8,596 nucleotides of DNA. Origin: Rickettsiales bacterium (GTDB lineage: Bacteria > Pseudomonadota > Alphaproteobacteria > Rickettsiales > UBA1997). Position 1 is the first letter of the stretch. Every line of letters starts with the position of its first letter. Where the stretch lies: contig CANEUR010000037.1 of NCBI GenBank assembly GCA_947441875.1, positions 1 to 8,596 on the forward strand, read 5' to 3'. The translations under genes were made by a program, and so were the position numbers. This document shows, one piece after another, positions 1 to 6,151 of the stretch. The notes below the pieces were generated by a model. It ran no database searches. It saw only the letters and a program-made list of their open reading frames with translations, and was not told where the DNA came from.

Positions 1-220
1 GCAAGCCAGCAGTTAAAGTATAAGTGGTTATTCTGCCAAAATGATAAGGTAATAAAGCATAAGATTTGATTTTTTTCAATGAAATTTCGGCAATATTATT
101 TTGGTAAGTTGCATGGTGGGTGAGAGTGGCAACGATGGGGCCGCACATTGCAAGACAATGGCTAAAACTTTGAGTTAAGCCTAAAAATAGCAGTGGATAA
201 AATAAAATTAAATCATTCAT
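1..220 (-). CDS. TauE/SafE (DsbD_2-like) membrane protein, N-terminal part only
   Basis: The reading frame starts at ATG 220 and stays open to the window edge, giving 73 residues; the C-terminus lies outside. The protein begins with a hydrophobic helix (about residues 4-20), followed by SHCLAMCGPIV at 20-30. This matches the HCxxMCG signature of the sulfite-exporter TauE/SafE family (UreH/DsbD_2 branch), whose two cysteines are C22 and C26 here. FGRITTYTLTAG at 61-72 fits the second conserved element (usually LGRxxSYxxxGxxxG) before the next helix. Family members are inner-membrane proteins related to CcdA/DsbD; several sit near cytochrome oxidase maturation genes, and the true substrate is often unknown. 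The start overlaps the stop of the upstream secreted-protein gene by 8 nt (ATGAATGA), so translational coupling is likely. Family assignment is good; the specific function is not determinable. Confidence 0.8.
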   Translation of the reverse strand, partial: MNDLILFYPLLFLGLTQSFSHCLAMCGPIVATLTHHATYQNNIAEISLKKIKSYALLPYHFGRITTYTLTAGL

Positions 221-1190
221 GTAAAATATTTTTGGTAATTAGACATTTGTTTATTTCGAGAACTTCTGAACATTTTTCTTGTAAAAAACAAATTTCAAGA
301 TCGATATTGTTGAATATTTTGCAAGTTTCAGATGATTTGGTTGTATTTTGAGTGAGGCAATCTAGTTTTTGAGAACATTGTTCTTGGGTAAAGGTTTTTT
401 CCCATAAAATATTTTGAGAGTTTTCTTGAAATTTATTTTGGCATAAAATTAGGTTATCGATAGTTTGCCAACTTTTATTTTGATTATTGTAAAGAATAGC
501 ATATTTTTGTTGATTATATTCGAATAAGTCAATTTGGTTTAGTTCGCTTTTATTATAAATTTTAAAAAATATATCTTGAGTTGTAAGATTATTATAGAGT
601 TTTTGATGCAAAAATAATTTATCGGCAAATAAGCAAGGTTCAGATTTATTTTCGTTGGCGGTTGATGAAAGATAAAGATCTGTAATATTGCCTTCAAGCA
701 CACTAAAACTTATTTTGTTTTGATTGATAGTGGTAAAAGTGTAGTTTTTATTGATGATTTTAGGATAACTTTTTTGTAGATTATTTTTATGATAAGTCAA
801 TTGAATAGCTAAAATTTTATCGCTAAAAATATATAAAGTTGTAGGATGAAAATAGGCTTTTTCAAGCAATGAATCGGCAAAAAAACACTTGCTGATAATA
901 GTATTGTTGCAGTTTTGTGGAGTGAGTTCTATTGTGAAAAAATAATCGTTTTTGCTAAGAGTGATATTTGGTTGTTTGTTTTGTTGATGATCTGGTTCTA
1001 GATTTTTAAAAATAAACTTTTCTTTTTTTACTTGATGTTTTTTGCTAATTTTATGTTTTTTAGTAATGATTTTATTGTTTTTTTTGACATTATTTTTGGC
1101 AAAACTGGCATGATAGCAAAAAAATATTAGTAAAAAAAATAAAATTTTGCTAGCATTTTTTATGTTCTTAAAAACAAGAGAGTAGGGCAT
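213..1190 (-). CDS. Putative secreted cysteine-containing protein of unknown function
   Basis: I do not recognise this protein. From ATG 1190 it is 325 residues. It has a clear signal peptide: a short basic n-region, a hydrophobic core (about residues 16-27, FLLIFF), and an A-S-F-A cleavage-like site around 28-31. The mature part begins with a very lysine-rich stretch (many KK/KN runs) and is otherwise polar and asparagine-rich. It holds ten cysteines, seven of them in the last 85 or so residues in spaced pairs such as CSQKLDC and CFLQEKC. An even cysteine number in an exported protein suggests disulfides (inference). A longer frame opens at ATG 1235, but it would overlap panE by 68 nt and put a polar, histidine-rich segment before the signal peptide, so 1190 is preferred. 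The gene overlaps panE upstream by 23 nt and the TauE/SafE gene downstream by 8 nt. Confidence 0.65.
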   Translation of the reverse strand: MPYSLVFKNIKNASKILFFLLIFFCYHASFAKNNVKKNNKIITKKHKISKKHQVKKEKFIFKNLEPDHQQNKQPNITLSKNDYFFTIELTPQNCNNTIISKCFFADSLLEKAYFHPTTLYIFSDKILAIQLTYHKNNLQKSYPKIINKNYTFTTINQNKISFSVLEGNITDLYLSSTANENKSEPCLFADKLFLHQKLYNNLTTQDIFFKIYNKSELNQIDLFEYNQQKYAILYNNQNKSWQTIDNLILCQNKFQENSQNILWEKTFTQEQCSQKLDCLTQNTTKSSETCKIFNNIDLEICFLQEKCSEVLEINKCLITKNILHE

Positions 1191-2070
1191 ATAAACTTGA
1201 TAAATGTGGTGTTGGTATTGATTTTTCTTGAGCAAATTTTAGAGCATTACCTAAGATTGCTTCAATTTCCATAGGGCGATTGTTTTTGAAATCGAGCAAC
1301 ATACTGGTTTCGTAAGGCACCATTTTTTCGGTATAAGATATTTTTTCGGCAATAATATTGCTAGGCAAAGAGCAGTTATCGGCTGAGGCAAGTAAAAAAA
1401 CTTCTTGCATTACTTGTATAATTAATTGTTGGCAATGTTTATTTTCAAGCATTTGCTTGGTGTTGTAACCACCGCTTAATACTGAAATTGGGTTAAAAGC
1501 TGCATTCCAAATGAGTTTTTCCCAGCGATCGGTTTGAATATGATTGCTTATTTTAGTTTGAATGCCTACCTGCTGAAATAAATCTGCCAAAAAATGAGTA
1601 TCGGAGTTGGCTTTTTTTTGATAATTTCCCATAATAAGATAGCCATTATCTTGATGATGTACTTTGATGTTGTTAATTTTTGCTACACATACAAAAGCAA
1701 TAACACTAATAATTTGTTGTGAAAATTTTTCGGCTAAAGATTTTTCGATGTTGATGCCATTTTGAATAAGCACAATTTTAGTGTTTTGAGCAATAATTGG
1801 AGCAATAATTTGTGGTAAATTTATGTTTGGTAAAACTTTAGTGGCAATTAAAATATAATCGGGATGTTGTTTATATTGAGATAAATCACTAATTATTGAT
1901 TGTGGATGAAAAGTAAAATTGCCGTTAATACTTAAAATTTCGATGCCGTTTTTGTGCACTTCTTGGGCATTGTTTCTAACTAATAAACATATTTCGGCTC
2001 CTGCTTGCCAAAGTTTAGCAGCATAAAAACAGCCAATTGCACCAGCTCCGATAACTAAAATTTTGGTCAT
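1168..2070 (-). CDS. panE: 2-dehydropantoate 2-reductase (ketopantoate reductase)
   Basis: This enzyme reduces 2-dehydropantoate to pantoate with NADPH in the cytoplasm, supplying pantothenate for coenzyme A. The product is 300 residues, the usual length. The N-terminal Rossmann loop GAGAIG is at 8-13, followed by a strand ending LLVRN at 29-33. QNGIN (103-107) is the conserved NG motif near the nicotinamide. The catalytic-domain signature WEKLIWN at 183-189 gives K185 and N189, equivalent to the E. coli active-site Lys176 and Asn180. PMEIEAILG (266-274) supplies E268, matching E. coli Glu256. All key residues are therefore present. The start is taken at ATG 2070, not 2091, because it places the Rossmann strand at the usual distance and forms an ATGA overlap with the upstream membrane-protein gene. 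Members of this family can be other 2-hydroxyacid reductases, but these residues fit PanE. Confidence 0.9.
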   Translation of the reverse strand: MTKILVIGAGAIGCFYAAKLWQAGAEICLLVRNNAQEVHKNGIEILSINGNFTFHPQSIISDLSQYKQHPDYILIATKVLPNINLPQIIAPIIAQNTKIVLIQNGINIEKSLAEKFSQQIISVIAFVCVAKINNIKVHHQDNGYLIMGNYQKKANSDTHFLADLFQQVGIQTKISNHIQTDRWEKLIWNAAFNPISVLSGGYNTKQMLENKHCQQLIIQVMQEVFLLASADNCSLPSNIIAEKISYTEKMVPYETSMLLDFKNNRPMEIEAILGNALKFAQEKSIPTPHLSSLYALLSCF

Positions 2071-2333
2071 AGATTTAAAATAACAAAACAAAAACAGCCA
2101 ATATAAATTAGGCTAGATAATACAACAGCAAAAAATATTATTTCAAATAAAAAAATACTTTTATTGACAATATTAAATAAAAATAAAAAACAAATCAAGA
2201 GCCAAATAGCTAAAATTCCAATAAAAAAGTTGTTTTGCCAAAAGGCAGAAAGTAATAAATAGCAACTAAAAAGCAACAAAAACGGCAACAAAAAGTTAAA
2301 AATAGCATCTTGTAATTTTTTACTGTTTTGCAT
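2067..2333 (-). CDS. Small three-helix membrane protein of unknown function
   Basis: This 88-residue protein is almost entirely hydrophobic after a short polar N-terminus (MQNSKKLQD). Three membrane segments are visible at about 11-30, 36-54 and 59-84. There are almost no charged residues between them. The first segment, with an LLPFLLLFSCYLLL pattern followed by FFIG, faintly recalls the start of MnhB/MrpB antiporter subunits, but the defining PGGGF motif is absent and the protein is shorter, so I do not name it. Its stop overlaps the panE start by 4 nt (ATGA), which supports it being translated and coupled to panE. It is the first gene of the left-hand cluster, 41 nt after the broken helicase gene. 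Confidence 0.6.
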   Translation of the reverse strand: MQNSKKLQDAIFNFLLPFLLLFSCYLLLSAFWQNNFFIGILAIWLLICFLFLFNIVNKSIFLFEIIFFAVVLSSLIYIGCFCFVILNL

Positions 2334-2365
2334 AATAAAAATTTTAAATTAATATGAAAAGAAAT

Positions 2366-2371
2366 ATTATA
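2366..2371 (-). promoter_or_regulatory. Possible -10 element before the membrane protein-panE cluster
   Basis: A perfect TATAAT reads on the minus strand, 32 nt upstream of the ATG at 2333, in the 41-nt spacer after the helicase-nuclease relic. No convincing -35 box lies 16-18 nt upstream, and such hexamers arise easily in DNA this AT-rich. It is listed because the cluster needs a promoter if the relic upstream is not transcribed. Confidence 0.2.
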
Positions 2372-2374
2372 ATT

Positions 2375-2872
2375 TTATTGAATAATTAATTGATTAATTT
2401 TCTTTTGAAGTTTTTCTAATTCTTCATTTTTGGAATCAATCCAATCATAAGACCAAATTCTATGAATATTCCAGCCTTTTGATTCTAAAACTTCCTGACG
2501 AAGCCTATCTCTTTCTCTAGCTGTTTTGCCTGAGTGATACATTTCGCCATCGCACTCTATCCCTAAAATATAATTTTTGGTATTTGGGCAAACAGCAGCT
2601 AAATCTATTTTATAACCAGAGCAACCAACTTGAGAATGAATTTCATAACCTAGTGATCTTAATGATTTACAAACACTTTCTTCAAAGCCACTATCAAAAT
2701 CATCTTGTTTGATATGATTTTTTGAATTTATGCCAAAAATACTAGTTTCAGCAAATTGCAAGTATTTCTGAAAAAAATCCATTCCTTTTTTTGTTCCATC
2801 GTTTTTTATATCTTGGTATTTTAAAGAGCTAAGTAAATGAATTTTTAGAAAAATTTTTAAGAACAGCATCAA
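2375..2872 (-). pseudogene. C-terminal Vsr-like nuclease fragment of a broken DUF4011-type helicase-nuclease
   Basis: This 165-codon open frame encodes the C-terminal nuclease domain of the large DUF4011 helicase family (MTES_1575/DUF559-like, PD-(D/E)XK Vsr fold). Visible elements are DFDSGFEESV (58-67), GYKIDLA (86-92) with D90, LGIECDGEMYH (103-113) with E106 and D108, RERDRLRQEVLE (119-130), and GWNIHRIWSYDW (133-144). The catalytic pattern appears intact. Upstream of it, SSLKYQDI and the stretch leading to FAETSIFG match the segment that normally links the helicase C-terminus to the nuclease. Everything before about residue 14 is an out-of-frame read of the N-terminal fragment, so the natural start is lost. 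ATG 2782 (MDFFQKYL) could still give a stand-alone 135-residue domain. The DUF3320 domain found in some relatives is absent. Whether it is expressed is unknown. Confidence 0.75.
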
Positions 2873-3905
2873 TTGCTGCCTTTTTTTCGGCTACAAACAA
2901 AACTTTTTTCCCTTCTGCCACTAATTCAGAAATTATGTTGGAGATGGTTTGAGTTTTACCAGTTCCGGGAGGACCTTGTATTATAAAGTTTTTACCGTCT
3001 TTTGCTGCTTGAATTGCTTCAAGTTGCGAAGAATCAAAATCAAATGGGCTAAAAAATTTATCAGATGGTATTTTATCGATTTTATAAGGTTTTTGAAAAT
3101 CTCCTCGATTAAATTTGCTAAAGTCTCTTGTAAGAAATATTTTGATTAAATTATGATTTAAAAAATATTTTTCTAAATTGACTAGCTCGTTATATAAAGA
3201 GGCTTTAGCAGAATTAAATATTCCTAGTATAATTTTTTTTTCTATTGAAACACCTTTTATATTTTCGGCTAAAAATTCTTCGATTTGAGAAATTTTTTGA
3301 TCGATATCATCTAGTGAAGCATTGCTTAAATCTTTAAAATCAATAAGTTTATTATCTATAGTAATTTGAAAATCATTTTTAAATTTTTCATATATAGCAT
3401 AATTAAAATTAATCAAAGGTTTTATGCTTGGATGATTTACCACATAACTGCCTTTTTTATTTTTTACAACCTCAGTAGAAATTAAATAAATCGGAGCATA
3501 TTTTTGTTTATTTCCATCTTGATATTTGAAAAAATAATAAGCCCAACTAGTTGGATTAAAGCCCTTTTCATCTTTAATTTGTTTTTGTTTTAAATAAATT
3601 TTTTCTAGAGTTTTGTGGAGTTCTTGTTGTAATTTTTTATTTTCATCTGGTGCTGAATTAATAATGCTGTTTTTAGCAAGCTCGAGATTAAATTGATATG
3701 TGTTAGAATAGTCTATTTTTTCAATCTCAAAAGATTGATTTTGATTTTTTTTATTTTTTTGAAATTGCGATAATTTATCAATATCAAGTGAAGTTTGTGA
3801 TGTAAATTTAAAGTGAATAAGATTGTTTCTTGCGGTGGTGTCTATTAAATTTTTCTTACATTGATTGAAAAAAGAATTATCTTTGTCGAGATCTTTGTCG
3901 AGCAT
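2829..3905 (-). pseudogene. N-terminal fragment of a DUF4011-type superfamily I helicase-nuclease, internally deleted
   Basis: This 358-codon fragment starts at ATG 3905. CKKNLIDTTARNNLIHFK (16-33) matches the opening DUF4011 signature (LLDLTxRNxLLNF in typical members). KYAPIYLIS (135-143) fits the later RAPLxLxPV-type strand. SPFDFDSSQLEAI (286-298) is the Q-motif region, and GPPGTGKTQTISNII (311-325) is Walker A, followed by VLFVAEKKAAIDAVL (335-349). The frame ends nine residues later, and the next recognisable sequence, in another frame, is the linker to the C-terminal nuclease. Walker B and all later helicase motifs are missing, so it cannot be an active helicase. Full-length relatives usually exceed 1,000 residues; one architecture of this kind (DUF4011-helicase-Vsr) is known as the Hhe antiphage system. 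A plausible promoter lies just upstream. Confidence 0.8.
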
Positions 3906-3948
3906 AATTAGTTATGATACTGGTTAATAAACGAAATTTTTGTTTAAA

Positions 3949-3976
3949 ATTATAGTTTGCTAAGTTTGACTTTGAA
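3949..3976 (-). promoter_or_regulatory. Putative sigma70-type promoter for the helicase-nuclease relic
   Basis: On the minus strand TTCAAA (3976-3971, four of six matches to TTGACA) is followed after 16 nt by a perfect TATAAT (3954-3949), 43 nt before the ATG at 3905. It sits in the 165-nt spacer (3906-4070) after ftsQ, the longest gene-free stretch in the window. I see no other clear signal in that spacer apart from weak A/T-only inverted repeats near its right end. Spacing and position are good, but the high A+T content weakens the case. Confidence 0.35.
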
Positions 3977-4070
3977 TTTTAAAAATACAACTAATACCGA
4001 TTCTTATTTTTAGATATATTTAAATATTAGATTAAAATGCTTATAAAAATAATTTTAAATTATATAATTA

Positions 4071-4889
4071 TTAAATTTTATGTGTTTCGGTTTTTTTGTT
4101 TTGATATTCGAGGTATATTTTGTTTTCAATTCTTAAATCGATAGTTTTTAAATTTTTTACCTCAGGATTATTATTATATATTTTGGTGAGATTTTGCCAA
4201 GCATTGTAAATATTATTTTCGGGCATTTTAATTAAAGTTCCGTCGAGCAAGCGAATGTCCCATCTTCTTTCGCCAACCCAATGAGCAGAATAAATTATAC
4301 CACTGATGTTTTGATTAATGGTAATAATATTAAAAAAAGATTTGATGTTTCTATTGGCTCCTAAGCCAGAAAAAATTAACATATTTTCATAATTTGATTT
4401 TTCGTAATCTGGTATTTTGTTAAGCGAAATTATTATTTCGCCGTCTTTATCGACCAAGAATTTTTCTGCTCCATCAAACCATAAAGCGATTGGTTGATAT
4501 TCGATGATATTGATGTAAAGCTGATTAAGTAAAGTGCGTTTTAGAAAGGCGGTTTTAAGCCAAGGTAATGAGTTTTGCAGGGTATTTTGTAAATCAGCTA
4601 AAGAAATATTAGAAATATGGTTGTTGCCAGAATATTTTTGATCGAGGTAGTTTTTTGTTGTGTCGATGATTTCTTGATTGCTAATTTTATTGTTGCCAGT
4701 AATTATAATTTTTAGTGGTTGAAAGAAAAGTGCCGAATTTAATGCATTGGTGGTGATTTTAGTTAAAAACTCTGGTTTATGAATTGCTAAACCTAAAACT
4801 CCGCAAATTATTAGTAAAAATAGCAAAATAATTGATGTTGTAAAAGTTTTTTTGATTTTAATAATGATTCTTCGCCGTTTGTTAATCAT
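4071..4889 (-). CDS. ftsQ: Cell division protein FtsQ
   Basis: FtsQ is a single-pass inner-membrane protein of the divisome that links early proteins to FtsB/FtsL in the periplasm. The 272-residue product shows the family layout: a short basic cytoplasmic tail (KRRR at 4-7), one membrane helix (about 16-36), then a POTRA domain (about 56-132) opening with PLKIIITGNNKIS and closing with LPWLKTAFLKRTLLNQL and IIEYQPIALW. The beta domain follows with FLVDKDGEII (144-153) and VGERRWDIRLLDG (205-217), both characteristic. A start at ATG 4889 is preferred over 4919 because the longer form adds a cysteine-rich segment before the basic tail. The 4889 start overlaps ddl by 8 nt. The ddl-ftsQ order is the normal one of the division and cell wall cluster, but ftsA does not follow. 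Confidence 0.88.
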   Translation of the reverse strand: MINKRRRIIIKIKKTFTTSIILLFLLIICGVLGLAIHKPEFLTKITTNALNSALFFQPLKIIITGNNKISNQEIIDTTKNYLDQKYSGNNHISNISLADLQNTLQNSLPWLKTAFLKRTLLNQLYINIIEYQPIALWFDGAEKFLVDKDGEIIISLNKIPDYEKSNYENMLIFSGLGANRNIKSFFNIITINQNISGIIYSAHWVGERRWDIRLLDGTLIKMPENNIYNAWQNLTKIYNNNPEVKNLKTIDLRIENKIYLEYQNKKTETHKI

Positions 4890-5805
4890 GTGAGGCAGAA
4901 TCAAGCAACATTTGCACAATTTGGTTAAAAGAAATACCTACATAATTAGCTATTTTTGGCACAATAGAAGTAGATGTAAAGCCAGGATGAGTATTTATTT
5001 CGAGTAAATAAAGCTTATTATCGCCGTTTTTGTTGTTATTTAAAATAAACTCGATTCGGCAAAATTTTTGACAACCAAAAACTTTAGCAGATTTTTCGGC
5101 TAGAAGTAATATTTCTTGATATTGATCATGGCTAATTGGAGCTGGCATTAAATATTGAGTAAGACCAGGAGTGTATTTGCATTTGTAATCGTAAAAATCA
5201 CCACTTGGTTTTACTTCTAAAACTCCTAGAGCTTTGCCGTTAATAACAGCAACATCAAGCTCTTGCCCTGATAAATATTGTTCAACCAAAATGGTGTTGC
5301 CGTGTTGCCATTGATAGTTAGTAAAATTATAATTATCGGGGTGTTTGATTACTTCAACTCCAATACTAGAGCCCTCGCTTATTGGTTTTAAAACAAATCC
5401 AGAAGCAAAATTAGCTAATTTTTGTTGATTTAAAGTATCTTGCCCTTGATGTAATAATTCATGTTGGGCGGTTTTAATGTTGTTGCTTTGGCAAATTTGG
5501 TGAGTGATGTTTTTGTTTATACATAAAGCAGAAGCAAGTAAACCAGGGTGGGTGTAGGGGATTTTCATGATATCGAGCATTCCTTGTATTCTGCCATCTT
5601 CACCACCGTAACCGTGCAGAGCATTAAATACAATGTGTGGTTTAATTTTTAGCAAATCATTGATAATTTGATGTGAAAAATCGAGTTTTGTGGTTTGGTA
5701 GCCAAGTTCTTGCAGGGCTTGATAAACTGCTTCTCCAGTTTTTAAAGAAATTTCTCTTTCGGAGTTAATGCCGCCCATTAAAACGACAATATGTTTATTT
5801 TTCAT
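4882..5805 (-). CDS. ddl: D-alanine--D-alanine ligase
   Basis: This cytoplasmic ATP-grasp enzyme joins two D-alanines for peptidoglycan precursor synthesis. At 307 residues it has the length of short DdlB-type enzymes. MGGINSEREISLKTG (10-24) carries the substrate-binding Glu16. NALHGYGGEDGRIQGML (61-77) is the conserved loop. FVLKPISEGSSIGV (137-150) includes the ATP-binding lysine and SS. LVEQYLSGQELDVAV (173-187) and LLEINTHPGFTSTS (267-280) supply E269 and N271 as metal ligands, and R250 matches E. coli Arg255. The residue aligned with E. coli Asp257 is Glu252 (CRIEF), a conservative change in a metal ligand. The gene overlaps the upstream DUF2610-like gene by 11 nt and ftsQ by 8 nt. Its presence implies that the organism makes or at least retains peptidoglycan synthesis. 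Confidence 0.95.
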   Translation of the reverse strand: MKNKHIVVLMGGINSEREISLKTGEAVYQALQELGYQTTKLDFSHQIINDLLKIKPHIVFNALHGYGGEDGRIQGMLDIMKIPYTHPGLLASALCINKNITHQICQSNNIKTAQHELLHQGQDTLNQQKLANFASGFVLKPISEGSSIGVEVIKHPDNYNFTNYQWQHGNTILVEQYLSGQELDVAVINGKALGVLEVKPSGDFYDYKCKYTPGLTQYLMPAPISHDQYQEILLLAEKSAKVFGCQKFCRIEFILNNNKNGDNKLYLLEINTHPGFTSTSIVPKIANYVGISFNQIVQMLLDSASHD

Positions 5806-6145
5806 TTGATTGATTGTTGTTTTTTGGTTGTGAAAAAATAGGTTTTTTGCGAATATTTTTAGCTATCTCGCGTTGATTTTGAGACATCTTTTTAAGATTG
5901 TTTTGTTGAGTTATTTTGTTTAATGCATAATCAATTAATACAGGGAGCGGAATTTTAAGTGCCTTGGCAACTTCGTTAAAACTATTGAAGCTCTCAAAAA
6001 TTTCTGGTGGTAAATTTAGATTGTAGTTTTTGGCAAGATATTTACTTTGAAACTCAAGTGGTGAGGAATCTTTATGAGGTTCGCCAATGTGTAATGGTAT
6101 ACTAAAATTATTGATTGTGTTGATGGTGAATGATTTTATTTTCAT
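5795..6145 (-). CDS. DUF2610-like small protein
   Basis: The product has 116 residues and no signal peptide or membrane helix. The opening (KSFTINTINNFSIPLHIGEP, 4-23), followed by SPLEFQSKYLAKNYN (28-42) and PPEIFESFNSFNEVAKALKIPLPVLIDYAL (46-75), resembles the DUF2610 family as I remember it: a beta strand and IGEP, then a PLxFQxxWL-like motif, then a helical part. That family is known mainly from Rickettsiales and has no established function. The C-terminal 40 residues are a basic, glutamine- and asparagine-rich tail that is probably disordered. The gene starts 6 nt after the coaBC stop and overlaps ddl by 11 nt, so it is probably co-transcribed with both. I assigned the family from memory of its motifs, so a profile search is needed for certainty. 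Confidence 0.65.
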   Translation of the reverse strand: MKIKSFTINTINNFSIPLHIGEPHKDSSPLEFQSKYLAKNYNLNLPPEIFESFNSFNEVAKALKIPLPVLIDYALNKITQQNNLKKMSQNQREIAKNIRKKPIFSQPKNNNQSNEK

Positions 6146-6151
6146 AGGTTT

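Noticed and set aside
2949..3149. Plus-strand open frame of 66 codons
   Set aside because: It is antisense to the Walker A region of the helicase fragment and resembles nothing.
2375..3905. Programmed frameshift joining the two helicase-nuclease frames
   Set aside because: The missing helicase motifs cannot be restored by a frameshift, and there is no clear slippery site with a following structure. Deletion explains both the frame change and the lost middle.
4045..4072. Inverted repeat AATAATT/AATTATT followed by TTT just after the ftsQ stop, as a possible terminator
   Set aside because: The stem is only A/T pairs with an 11-nt loop, so it would be too weak. Such repeats are expected by chance in this spacer.
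1340..5100. Recurrent GCCGAAAA word on the minus strand, considered as an uptake or chi-like signal
   Set aside because: The occurrences lie within coding frames and several encode Ala-Glu-Lys in the same phase. Codon and residue preference is a sufficient explanation.
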